From G032773895 sp965248935 (lineage in GTDB: Bacteria > Pseudomonadota > Gammaproteobacteria > Pseudomonadales > Cellvibrionaceae): a stretch of DNA of 64,000 bases. Both the position numbers and the translations under genes were made by a program. The DNA is taken from assembly GCA_965248935.1 (NCBI GenBank), contig OZ252214.1:3100001-3164000 (forward strand). The letters run 5' to 3'. This document shows positions 45,983 to 53,432 of this stretch, piece by piece. How positions within the stretch are numbered: position 1 is the stretch's first letter; each line of letters opens with the position of its first letter. Below the pieces are notes generated by a model. It worked only from the letters and a program-made list of their open reading frames with translations. It was not told the origin of the DNA and searched no databases.

Positions 45983-46402
45983 ATGATCAATTCAGAATTA
46001 TTATTTATTGAAGATTTCGAGGAGCTACAAAGGCCATTATTTCGCAGTAGTAATGCATCTAGTCCAAATTTTAGTCAGAATCGGACACTAAAAAATATCT
46101 CGGTTTATGACAGAAGAGGAGTTGTATATGTGAGAGCGAATGGCAATGGATTTTCAACCTTTGATCACATTACAACAGGAATGAAACGTCAAGGTAAGAA
46201 TATTTGGAAAATAAAAAAGGGAGTGCCTATACCGATAGACCTTAAAATTGTCCATGACAGAACCCCCACAAAAAAGGGGCATTTTATGATAGCGCCAGAT
46301 AAAAACATGCCTCTCATGAAATATCTTGGCTTGTTGCAAGAGTTAGGTACAGATATGACAAAATGTACAAAACTAACATCTCAGGAGATTCAAAATGGGT
46401 AA
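45983..46402 (+). CDS. Tse2-like ADP-ribosyltransferase-type toxin (cassette)
   Basis: 139 aa; TAGGAGGT lies ahead of ATG 45983. The middle and C-terminal pattern (GVVYVRANGNGFSTFDHI, WKIKKGVPIPIDLKIVHDR, KGHFMIAPDKNMPLMKYLGLLQ) matches the layout of Tse2-type toxins (xxGxSTFD..., IPxxLKVxxD, HYxIxPxxxM). Tse2 of Pseudomonas is a T6SS-delivered cytoplasmic toxin; relatives also occur as toxin-antitoxin pairs. The partner gene overlaps its stop (ATGGGTAA). Family call from motif memory; activity inferred. Confidence 0.6.
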   Translation: MINSELLFIEDFEELQRPLFRSSNASSPNFSQNRTLKNISVYDRRGVVYVRANGNGFSTFDHITTGMKRQGKNIWKIKKGVPIPIDLKIVHDRTPTKKGHFMIAPDKNMPLMKYLGLLQELGTDMTKCTKLTSQEIQNG

Positions 46403-46613
46403 ATTAGACGGCTTGGCTATCCCAATGATTATGGGCGATTGGCGGTTAACTATTTTGGCGCTAGAAGAAAAGCTTGCCTTAAATATGGCGATAGACTTAG
46501 ATTCGGTTGAGGAAGATGACGCAGCGGAAATATCCGAAGATATTGATCGCCTTGAAGGAATTATTGGTTATTTGAAGATGGAGTTTGACGACCGATTGAG
46601 TGATTATATTTAA
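46395..46613 (+). CDS. acidic partner/antitoxin of the Tse2-like toxin
   Basis: 72 aa, overlapping the toxin gene by eight bases. It is strongly acidic (DLDSVEEDDAAEISEDIDRLEG) and helical, as expected for a direct toxin-binding immunity protein such as Tsi2, though no sequence family is claimed. Stop codon followed by an attC left half (TTTAAACAAGGC) that is cut by the IS3-type element. Confidence 0.55.
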   Translation: MGKLDGLAIPMIMGDWRLTILALEEKLALNMAIDLDSVEEDDAAEISEDIDRLEGIIGYLKMEFDDRLSDYI

Positions 46614-46654
46614 ACAAGGCAGTTACACAGAATTATTTACAGGGTCTGTTCTGG

Positions 46655-47476
46655 TCAACCATTACCGGACACTTTTATTGGTAAATTTTCATACTCAACC
46701 GGCGACATATCATTATTAGCCGAATGCAATCTATCCACATTGTAATATTTCATATAATCCGCGACATCTTTTTTAATATGCTCACGAGTAGATTGGTGAA
46801 CCTTCAGTATCCAATCATGTTTCAGACTACCAAAGAAACGTTCCACTACCGCGTTATCCCAGCAGGCACCCACGTCACCCATCGACGACCTCATCTTCAA
46901 CCTTGTAATGAGCTTTTGGAAACCTTTACTCGTATACTGTGATCCTCCGTCACTATGAAATACGCAACCTCCTACTGGCCTCCTAAGCACATAGGCTTTG
47001 CTCAAAGCACAGCAAATTAAGTCTGTTGTCATTCGCTTATCTATATGCCAGCCAACGATTCGTCTGGAATATACATCCATCACCACAGCTAAATACATCC
47101 AACCTTCATCAGTTCGTAAATAGGTGATGTCACCAGCCCACACTTCATTTTCCGCCACGGGATTAAAATTTTGGTTTAACAGGTTAGCGGTAACTTGGTT
47201 ACCCGCCTTTGATTGTGTTGTCACCTTATAAGCAATACGTTGCTTAACTTCCAAACCAAGTTTACGCATCAGTGTTCTTGTGCGTTCTCGCCCAATAGAA
47301 AAGCCTTCTTTACTCAGTTTTTTACACAGTTCACGACTACCCAGGCTTTCACGGCTGGCTTTAAATAATGCCTTCGCCCGCCTATACAGGTGTAATTCAT
47401 CGGCACTAATAATCTGCGCTGGACGTTTTACCCAATCGTAGTAAGAGGATGGCCCCACGCCCATAACTTGATACAA
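46655..47476 (-). CDS. IS3-family transposase OrfB (DDE integrase)
   Basis: 273 aa as an open frame; the real product is the OrfAB fusion made by -1 frameshifting, whose frame stays open through the overlap. The HTH_21-like part (RESLGSRELCKKLSKEGFSIGRERTRTLM) precedes an rve core with D in WAGDITYLRT, D in VFHSDGGSQYTS and E in NAVVERFFGSLKHD. It appears intact. Confidence 0.9.
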   Translation of the reverse strand: MYQVMGVGPSSYYDWVKRPAQIISADELHLYRRAKALFKASRESLGSRELCKKLSKEGFSIGRERTRTLMRKLGLEVKQRIAYKVTTQSKAGNQVTANLLNQNFNPVAENEVWAGDITYLRTDEGWMYLAVVMDVYSRRIVGWHIDKRMTTDLICCALSKAYVLRRPVGGCVFHSDGGSQYTSKGFQKLITRLKMRSSMGDVGACWDNAVVERFFGSLKHDWILKVHQSTREHIKKDVADYMKYYNVDRLHSANNDMSPVEYENLPIKVSGNG

Positions 47477-47523
47477 TTTACGTACTGGAGACCGATCCGA
47501 ATTCTCTTTAATGAACGAGTATT

Positions 47524-47814
47524 TTACTTCATTTCTTTCGCAAAGAAGGCACTGGCCTTTTTTAAAATCTCTTTCTCCATCCGTAGACCTTTCACTTCAC
47601 GGCGGAGTCGCTTCAACTCTTCTCGCTCATCTTCAGCGAGTACTTTACCCTCTAGTTGAGATTCAACCTGATCCTTCCATCTGTACAGCATATTAGTGGC
47701 TATGCCCAATGATTTAGCGGCTTCGGGAACCGTATAGCCTTGCTCTCGAACAAGTGCTACCGCTTCCTCCTTGAAGTCTTTAGAATACTGTTTATACGTT
47801 CGTTTTTGATTCAT
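47524..47814 (-). CDS. IS3-family transposase OrfA
   Basis: 96 aa: helix-turn-helix (YSKDFKEEAVALVREQGYTV, AAKSLGIATNMLYRWKDQV) and a leucine-zipper region (LKRLRREVKGLRMEKEILKKA). The AAAAAAG heptamer encoding LKK is the likely programmed frameshift site into OrfB. Confidence 0.9.
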   Translation of the reverse strand: MNQKRTYKQYSKDFKEEAVALVREQGYTVPEAAKSLGIATNMLYRWKDQVESQLEGKVLAEDEREELKRLRREVKGLRMEKEILKKASAFFAKEMK

Positions 47815-47887
47815 TATGACACCTTAATATTTGACACTAATTGTCTCTTATTTAAGTGTCCGGTGCTATTAGACCACTACAAAGGCT

Positions 47888-47978
47888 CAATGATTATCAA
47901 GGATATTAAATTGATGTCAAAAAACTACGTTCGTTTCACTCACTACATTTTTTGCCACAATTTATCGCAACGTTACTC
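47888..47978 (+). repeat. attC site upstream of the toxin-antitoxin cassette
   Basis: AAATTGATGTCAAAAAACTACG pairs imperfectly with CTACATTTTTTGCCACAATTT, ending in R' GTTACTC (47972-47978). The R'' side (ATTATCAAGG) is degenerate. Confidence 0.5.
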
Positions 47979-47981
47979 CTC

Positions 47982-48272
47982 TTAGGAGTGACGCTTAATA
48001 TCGCGGTAGAAATTTTCGTGAGAACCTAGAGCGATCAATTCAAGTGTTAATGTACCATCATCAAAGCTATATCCTAATAAGGTAAGTTGCTTGTTCATTT
48101 TAAATTTATATACACTCAGAAAGGCCAACCCCCCCTTTTTTCGCTCACCGAGTGTAGGTTCTGCCATCAATGCTTTAATTGCTGTATCCAGTTCCTTTTT
48201 CTGGTTTGGTTTTAGCTTCTTTACTGCTTTTTTAAATGTCGGGGTTTGTAAAACTTTTATTGTTTTAGTCAA
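47982..48272 (-). CDS. RelE/ParE-family toxin
   Basis: 96 aa from TTG 48272, which overlaps the antitoxin stop (TTGACTAA); a longer frame to 48317 is unlikely. KVLQTPTFKKAVKKLKPNQKKELDTAIKALM and VYKFKMNKQLTLLGYSFDDGTLTLELIALGSHENFYRDIKR match integron-type RelE/ParE toxins. Such toxins cleave ribosome-bound mRNA or poison gyrase; which applies here is not determinable. Transcribed against the cassette direction, so it needs its own promoter, as usual for such pairs. Confidence 0.8.
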   Translation of the reverse strand: MTKTIKVLQTPTFKKAVKKLKPNQKKELDTAIKALMAEPTLGERKKGGLAFLSVYKFKMNKQLTLLGYSFDDGTLTLELIALGSHENFYRDIKRHS

Positions 48273-48486
48273 AGCTATAGTTTTCCAATTTCCCTGCTTC
48301 GCGTTCAGCTTCAGCAATAATTACTTGTTTTACAAACTCATAAGGCAAATCGGGGTTATCCTCCATAATTTCACCAATTTTTGCCCAATGTTCAATTTGT
48401 TTGGGTGGTGTTCGATTGAGCGCTTTGGCCATTATGGTCGCCTTTTCAACAAGATCCTGGTCTAATCGTACGCTGCTTGTAGCCAT
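48265..48486 (-). CDS. ParD-like antitoxin
   Basis: 73 aa from ATG 48486 (GAGGATATT ahead). MATSSVRLDQDLVEKATIMAKAL is a ribbon-helix-helix start; RTPPKQIEHWAKIGEIMEDNPDLPYEFVKQVI matches the ParD-like antitoxin family of superintegrons. It neutralises the downstream toxin and likely autoregulates the pair. Confidence 0.8.
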   Translation of the reverse strand: MATSSVRLDQDLVEKATIMAKALNRTPPKQIEHWAKIGEIMEDNPDLPYEFVKQVIIAEAEREAGKLENYSFD

Positions 48487-48545
48487 TGCAATATCCTCAT
48501 TAGTACATAAAGATAATTGTAGCAATATGCCACAAATGAGGCAAG

Positions 48546-49265
48546 TTGCAACACCTATATGACCGGGTTAGTCAAAGAACAATAACTCACCAAAATCGGG
48601 GTTTTATAGTCCCAACGCTTATAAAAATCTATTCTGATGTATCTCCACTGGCGATAATTTCATGATTTAGGCTTGATGACTGTACCAAACTCCTATTGAG
48701 AGTCTGTCCGCGTATTTCTTCAATGAATCTATTTATTGAAAAAGTGCGGATACCTTGGTCTTGCCAAGGTGCTACTAGAAATTTATCGGTTACCCTTGGA
48801 TCTGGCGCTTCAAAAAATCGGGCTCGCATACAGCGTCCAGTTATAGCTCACTCAGGCAAGGGGCAGCCACACGTCAAAATAGGATGGGTGGTATGCACTA
48901 TCTAATCAAAGCGAGGGGGTTAGCGTTGTTTCATCACAAAATAAATAGCCCGCCCCAATTTGTGAGACAAAATTGACAGAGTTTTTCCTTTGCCAAACTT
49001 TTTGGCGAGTTTAGCAACGTACTTTTGAGCCTGATCATTTCCTCGTAAAAACAACACAGCCGCCTCCGAAAAGGTCCACTTAAGGTGGGCATTCCCTATT
49101 TTAGAACCTGATATAGCTTCCGCAGGGTTGTCTGAGGACGGAGGTCATCATAAGTATCAAATATGTCAACAGGACATTTTTTGCTACGTTCCATTTTGCG
49201 GTGGCTTCGCCACATTACCGCAAAATTCCACTATACAAAAAATGCCGGTTACAAAGGCGTTGAGG
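48546..49265 (+). repeat. attC of the toxin-antitoxin cassette, split by IS1111-like copy 1
   Basis: The left part is TTGCAAC (48546-48552); the right part resumes at 49159 AAATATGTCAACAGGACATT and ends ATGCCGGTTACAAAGGC-GTTGAGG (49259-49265). Joining them gives AACAAATATGTCAACAGG, a normal attC arm complementary to the right arm. Confidence 0.65.
48553..49158 (-). mobile_element. IS1111-like (IS110 family) element copy 1, internally deleted
   Basis: 606 bases. The left end CCTATATGACCGGGTTAGTC and right end GTCATCATAAGTATC equal those of copies 2 and 3. It keeps the transposase C-terminus (about 48925-49115, KKFGKGKTLSILSHKLGRAI on the minus strand) and the 3' noncoding part, and lacks the catalytic N-terminus. 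Inserted directly after the AAC of an attC R'' box. Confidence 0.75.
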
Positions 49266-49360
49266 CTGTAGAAACCCTCCTCTATTTTATCGACAAAACC
49301 CGAAAATCAAGGGAAGCTGTCAAAAATACCACCACATCCTGCTGATCGAGCTTTCTGTAT

Positions 49361-49600
49361 GGCACGCTATATTGACTACGATTATAACCAAAGCAAAATT
49401 AAGCAACTCAACCAGTTGAATTAAATGAAAAAAATGGATAGCGAACAGGGTGCCATATTTATAGTCAGAGATTAGGTGCAGTCGAGTCAATATTTGGCCA
49501 TATCAATACGAGGAAAATCGAAAGTCAACGCGCAATGGTTGATATACTGCATGGTTCATAATATAGAGAAACCACAAAGGGACGCTAAAGTGGCTCAACT
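49361..49600 (+). pseudogene. IS1182-family transposase remnant
   Basis: MARYIDYDYNQSKIK (from 49361) is the family's opening. Further on, YSQRLGAVESIFGHINTRK and, after a frameshift, KVNAQWLIYCMVHNIEK are its end. The catalytic middle is deleted. It lies between the last attC of array A and the integrase gene. Confidence 0.65.
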
Positions 49601-49733
49601 GCCAGGGTAACATAACCGAATTGCCAATAAATTTGGGTTTGACGGAAGCTCTATTTGTATTAACGCCCTAATATAGGTACATTTGTGATAACTCAAAATT
49701 GGGGTATGCCGGGGAGGGCATAGGAAAAAGAAT

Positions 49734-50696
49734 TTAAACCTGTATAAACTGATCAACAGGGCTAATAACACCTCTACCGCCTCGATTTAATACATGGGTA
49801 TAAATCATAGTCGTTTGCACATTAGCGTGCCCGAGTAACTCTTGCACAGTGCGAATATCATATCCGCTTTCCAATAGATGTGTTGCAAAGCTATGCCTCA
49901 GTGTGTGGCAGGTTACTTGTTTGTCTATACCAGCCGTTGTGGTTGCATTTGCAATAGCGCGCTGAATACCTTTCGGGTGAATATGGTGCCTTCCTATTCT
50001 GCCGGATCGAGGGTCGGTAGAGGTCTTGTAGGATGAGAATATAAACCTCCAGCGAAATTGTTTTCCTGCATTCGGGTATTTTTTATTAAGTGCATTGGGA
50101 AGCCAAATAAAATCAATTCCGTTCTCCATATCTTGAGAAAAAAATTCTCGAGAGCGTTGGATATTCTCTTTTAAACCGTCAATGCTTGCGTCAGGAAGCA
50201 TCGTAATACGATCTTTACCTCCTTTTCCTTGTCGAACCATTAACTCTTTTCTATCAAAATTAATATCTCCAACCCGTAACCGAAGCGCCTCGTTTTGTCT
50301 TAAACCTGCTCCATACAATAAAAATCCTATCGTGCGATAAATTCCGGTTAAATTACTTAAAACGGATTGGGCTTCATTTTTAGAAAGCACTGTGGGTATG
50401 CGTTTGGGTTTAGAGGCAAAGTCAAAACGACCAAGTTCACCTAGTTCGATATTGAGGACGTGTCGGTACAGAAACACTAGAGCGCATAAAGCTTGGTTTT
50501 GAGTGGAAGAAGAGACTCGTTCGTTATTTGCTAGGTAGCTCAAGAAGTGGGTGATGTGTTCTCCTGACAGATTTGCAGGGTGTTGCTTTTGGTTAAATAG
50601 GATATAGCGCCTAACCCAGTGGCAGTAACTTTTTTCAGTGGCATATGCGTAATGCATACTGCGCAGTCGCATTCTTACTTGGTCTAGTAGTTTCAT
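49734..50696 (-). CDS. intI: integron integrase
   Basis: 320 aa tyrosine recombinase with strong GGAGG before ATG 50696. Catalytic residues visible: R133 (GAGLRQNEALRL), K161, H264-x-x-R267 (CHTLRHSFATHLL), H290 (LLGHANVQTT) and Y299; each is offset by 13 from IntI1 numbering (R146, H277, R280, H303, Y312). The integron-specific insertion KKYPNAGKQFRWRFIFSSYK and the following DPRSGRIGRHHIHPKGIQRA separate it from XerC/D. It excises and integrates cassettes by attC x attI recombination using folded single-stranded attC. It is divergent from attI copy B and array B, with a LexA box upstream. Confidence 0.95.
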   Translation of the reverse strand: MKLLDQVRMRLRSMHYAYATEKSYCHWVRRYILFNQKQHPANLSGEHITHFLSYLANNERVSSSTQNQALCALVFLYRHVLNIELGELGRFDFASKPKRIPTVLSKNEAQSVLSNLTGIYRTIGFLLYGAGLRQNEALRLRVGDINFDRKELMVRQGKGGKDRITMLPDASIDGLKENIQRSREFFSQDMENGIDFIWLPNALNKKYPNAGKQFRWRFIFSSYKTSTDPRSGRIGRHHIHPKGIQRAIANATTTAGIDKQVTCHTLRHSFATHLLESGYDIRTVQELLGHANVQTTMIYTHVLNRGGRGVISPVDQFIQV

Positions 50697-50722
50697 AAAA
50701 CCTCCGTATTTTGTTGTATGTA

Positions 50723-50742
50723 TACTGTTAATTTATACAGTA
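50723..50742. promoter_or_regulatory. LexA (SOS) box upstream of intI
   Basis: TACTGTTAATTTATACAGTA fits CTG-N10-CAG with extended flanks, 27 bases before the integrase ATG. Integron integrases are known SOS targets, so cassette shuffling is likely induced by DNA damage or conjugation. Confidence 0.85.
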
Positions 50743-50869
50743 TTTATATTCTATATGGACAAAGTGGTAAAGATAAATATGCAGAAAACTCGGAAAATAT
50801 AGGTAAGCCTATGAAAAATAAGGAAAAATGGGATGTCCAGTTTTGATAAATTTAACTGGATAACGGACA

Positions 50870-51053
50870 CCCGTATTATTAATAGACATTTGAGTCGTAT
50901 TTGGGATAATAAAATAGCAAAGTGGACAGCCTAGATAATGGCTAAATCTAAATAAAAGGAGTTTAATTTATTGAAAAATATACCTTTTTATCTCAATCCT
51001 GAGTTGTCTGATAGAGTATATTATTGGACAAACTGTCGTTTATACTACTGTTA
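50870..51053 (+). other. attI copy B with candidate cassette promoter (Pc)
   Basis: The counterpart of 45127-45310, next to intI and therefore the resident attI. It ends at GTTA (51050-51053). Promoter pair TAGACA (50883) / GATAAT (50905), spacing 16, reads into array B. AAAAGGAG plus TTG near 50971 opens a short frame (KNIPFYLNPELSDRVYYW...) that stops exactly at the core (TGTTAA). Confidence 0.8.
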
Positions 51054-51377
51054 ACAGCTAAAGAACTAAAACGGTTTTGAAATTGTGAAAGTACATTTGC
51101 AACCGTTGAAAGCACTGTACAATTTGTTACCGAGAAATACACACTACTTCGCAAGCTCAGCAATGTGTAGTAGGGGGTTCTTAATAGGTTGGGTAAGGTT
51201 CTTATCAAGGCGGCTTAGTCCGCTTACAATCGAGTTGAGTAGTAAAGGCAACGGAAGTGTCCTATTCTAAGGGCGCACCAAGCCTTCGGAGGGAACTGGG
51301 AATTGCATTCCTTTTTCCAAATCCTAAAAAGAACCGTATAATTGCAGGTAATCACCGTTAGCTATGCACCGCGCTGC
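51054..51377 (+). other. first cassette of array B, no convincing gene
   Basis: 324 bases between attI B and the first clear attC. Only a weak 61-codon frame (51085-51270) is present. A GTTAGCT box at 51357-51363 could mark another core site. It may be an ORF-less or regulatory cassette. Confidence 0.45.
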
Positions 51378-51497
51378 AGTTAACAAGTGGCAGCAAACTG
51401 AAAATCGGTACTTCGCGATTTTTGTGTTACTCGCTAACGCTCAAACATTAACACAAAAACCGCTACGCACCGCTTTCAGTTGTGCCGGGCGTTACAT
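51378..51497 (+). repeat. attC site
   Basis: R'' AGTTAAC and R' GTTACAT flank arms AAGTGGCAGCAAACTGAAA / TTTCAGTTGTGCCGGGC. 120 bases. Its right half recurs almost unchanged at 61472-61530. Confidence 0.8.
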
Positions 51498-51516
51498 GCT
51501 AGGAGAGTAAGCGAGA

Positions 51517-51987
51517 TTGGAAGACGAACAACTATATCCAGATTGGCTATCTAAGAAATTAATCGAAGATGATTTACCTTGGGATGAGAAATCATCTCTG
51601 AGTATAGAGTCTTTCTTTGAGAAATTTACTTTGCATGATTCATTCTGGGTTGGTGTATTTCATCATTTAGGCTTTGATCAATCAGTTACTATTGCCTTTG
51701 AATGGGATGCTGTTTGGCTTCCAAATGAGATAAAGAAAAATACTCCGCTTGTTGAAGAATGGCCATATCTCTTCTTTCAAATAAACGGAGTACAGGAAAT
51801 AACCACGGATAATTATAGTGATATTGAGGGTGTAAATCGTGCTATTGCAGGAGGTGAAGCACTAAATATAGATGGTGTTAATCACTTAGCAATTGATGAT
51901 GTTTACGGTGGTCAAGTAAATATTGTTTATAACGGGACGTTAGATATTCTAGCTCTAAACCCAGATAGAACGGTTCTAACACTATGA
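51517..51987 (+). CDS. acidic hypothetical cassette protein
   Basis: 156 aa from TTG 51517 with AGGAG 11 bases upstream. No family recognised. It is acidic, soluble and tryptophan-rich in its first half (EDDLPWDEKS, FEWDAVWLP), then has short beta-turn repeats (GVNRAIAGGEALNIDGVNHLAIDDVYGG). Its size and acidity resemble immunity or antitoxin proteins, but this is weak. A perfect 10-bp hairpin (AATAACCAGT/ACTGGTTATT, 52003-52031) follows the stop. Confidence 0.55.
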   Translation: MEDEQLYPDWLSKKLIEDDLPWDEKSSLSIESFFEKFTLHDSFWVGVFHHLGFDQSVTIAFEWDAVWLPNEIKKNTPLVEEWPYLFFQINGVQEITTDNYSDIEGVNRAIAGGEALNIDGVNHLAIDDVYGGQVNIVYNGTLDILALNPDRTVLTL

Positions 51988-52318
51988 ATGCATGTAATTA
52001 GAAATAACCAGTCAGAATTGAACTGGTTATTAAGCAGTTACAAAGCGGAAAGAATGAATAGTAAATATGGTAGCAGCGTCAAGTTCAAGCTACTTAAAGG
52101 TACGAGTAATAGAAGCTGTGCGTAGTTCGAATCTCAGCAGTTTCGCTCCTGGTGCCAAATTTTAGAATTTATAATTGGTGGTAAAATATCTTGTTTCTCA
52201 TGGTATGCCACTAAGAAAAAATAAGGGCAGTGAAAGTAAAGTATTCTTGCTGCTATTAACTACAAAGTGGTTTCGCGAGCGCTCAACAGAGTGCGAATAG
52301 TAAAGTGTCGGTGCCACA
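51988..52318 (+). other. noncoding part of the cassette downstream of the acidic protein
   Basis: 330 bases without a gene. It contains the hairpin at 52003-52031 and a TTCGAATC motif near 52128 that recalls a tRNA T-loop, but no cloverleaf can be drawn. Confidence 0.4.
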
Positions 52319-52448
52319 TTGTAACAAGGCACTCTTGCTGATTTGCGGGAGTATGCTTGAACATTAATTTTAGTAGTTTTGTTGTAGTGGGTTCTTGGGT
52401 GGGGTATTTTCCGTTCTAACCCGCAAACAGCAAAGCGCAACGTTACAT
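52319..52448 (+). repeat. attC site
   Basis: R'' TTGTAAC and R' GTTACAT; arms AAGGCACTCTTGCTGATTTGC and GCAAACAGCAAAGCGCAAC are complementary with bulges. 130 bases. Confidence 0.75.
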
Positions 52449-52458
52449 GCCATAAATT

Positions 52459-52833
52459 ATGAGTAGCTACGAAGAAGAATTAGAAGGCAGGGAATTCGAT
52501 TGGTTCGCAATAGATAGCGAAGGTAATATTGGCCTATTCTCAACCGCTGGTGAAGGCTCAATACCTAGCCTAGTTGTTGAAAGTTATGCTGAGCATGACA
52601 ATATTTCGGAGCTACTCGATTCCCCAAGTTGGGGGAACTCAGAAGTTTGGTCTGACTATGCCGCACTCGGATTTTATGTTTTCGACTGGAATCTACACGG
52701 TGGGCCTTATAAAAGAGAACGCGAACCTACGTGCAGTATGGGCACTGAGTTAAAGTCTAAATTAGTGGCAATGAGTAGTATCCCTACGTTGCTAGTAAAA
52801 TTCACGAAACTAAAGGAAATAGCAGGTGTGTAG
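52459..52833 (+). CDS. hypothetical cassette protein
   Basis: 124 aa from ATG 52459, 10 bases after the previous attC core, with no strong ribosome site. The sequence SSYEEELEGREFDWFAIDSE...FSTAGEGSIP is soluble and acidic. I have an impression of similar proteins in other integrons but no function. The stop lies seven bases before the next attC. Confidence 0.6.
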   Translation: MSSYEEELEGREFDWFAIDSEGNIGLFSTAGEGSIPSLVVESYAEHDNISELLDSPSWGNSEVWSDYAALGFYVFDWNLHGGPYKREREPTCSMGTELKSKLVAMSSIPTLLVKFTKLKEIAGV

Positions 52834-52839
52834 TTCAGC

Positions 52840-52937
52840 ATGTAACAAGTCAAATCACGCAGACTTGGTAAAGCTGTCACTTTTTTTGTTCCAAAAAATC
52901 CGCCATCTTCACCAAGCTGGTGTTTGAGGCGTTATGA
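52840..52937 (+). repeat. attC site
   Basis: R'' ATGTAAC and R' GTTATGA; arms AAGTCAAATCACGCAGACTTGG and CCAAGCTGGTGTTTGAGGC. Closely related to the split attC at 55241-56028. Confidence 0.85.
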
Positions 52938-52958
52938 AGGTAAAAACTCGGAGTATAT

Positions 52959-53273
52959 TTGAAATTGGATACGGATGAGTTTAAGTCGCATGAATGCAAG
53001 CGATTACCGAAAGTCGGGATTAATATACTATATTCGAAAAATGGCGATGACAGTTGCTATCCAAATTGGAATCTAATTATAAGAAGAGATTCGACAGAGG
53101 AAGACTTAGAGCAAAACAACTATCTGGAGGAAGTCGGGGAAACAATATGGGAAACGCAATTGGAAATAACCCACTGCCCATATTGTGGCGATTTACTTGA
53201 GGGGAGTGAAGATTCGTGTGAGGGAAATTTCACACATAGAGATAGCTCTGGCTGGGACCTGAAGGTATCCTGA
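52959..53273 (+). CDS. hypothetical cassette protein with a CPYC motif
   Basis: 104 aa from TTG 52959 with CGGAG six bases upstream. No family recognised. The HCPYCGD motif near residue 72 could be half of a zinc ribbon or a redox motif; a further Cys occurs at EDSCEGN. Acidic, soluble. Confidence 0.5.
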   Translation: MKLDTDEFKSHECKRLPKVGINILYSKNGDDSCYPNWNLIIRRDSTEEDLEQNNYLEEVGETIWETQLEITHCPYCGDLLEGSEDSCEGNFTHRDSSGWDLKVS

Positions 53274-53289
53274 GGTGCCTGAGCTAATT

Positions 53290-53418
53290 TCATAACAAGC
53301 AAATGTACCAGACAAAATTAAGCATCGCCTTACGTTGTAATCAGGCGGTAAACTGGAACAATAACTAATATCAAAGCCCTTACCCTGCTTAATTTAGCAG
53401 GTAATTTGGACGTTATGC
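53290..53418 (+). repeat. attC site
   Basis: R'' TCATAAC and R' GTTATGC; arms CAAATGTACCAGACAAAATT and AATTTAGCAGGTAATTTGGAC. 129 bases. The next gene may start inside the R' box. Confidence 0.8.
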
Positions 53419-53432
53419 ATAGGGGAACGAAT

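Larger units (their letters stand above)
46647..47881 (-). mobile_element. IS3-family element, copy 1
   Basis: The ends are inverted repeats (left TGTTCTGGTCAACCATTACC, right complement TGTAGTGGTCTAATAGCACC, both running into GGACACTT). It contains OrfA and OrfB on the minus strand with an A_AAA_AAG slippery site at 47557-47563. No target duplication is visible (flanks AGGGTC and AAGGCTC), and it joins the left half of one attC to a different attC, so a deletion probably occurred beside it. Confidence 0.85.

Noticed and set aside
48629..48905. Overlapping small frames (66 and 69 codons) in IS1111-like copy 1
   Set aside because: They lie in the element's noncoding flank, overlap each other on opposite strands and match no family; not listed as genes.
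52100..52160. TTCGAATC and GGTGCCA resembling a tRNA 3' half
   Set aside because: The T stem does not pair and no matching 5' acceptor strand exists upstream.
53406..53432. Longer start for the Rap1a-like protein inside the attC
   Set aside because: The ribosome site fits the TTG at 53433 better and gives a normal signal peptide; the ATG at 53415 is kept only as an alternative.
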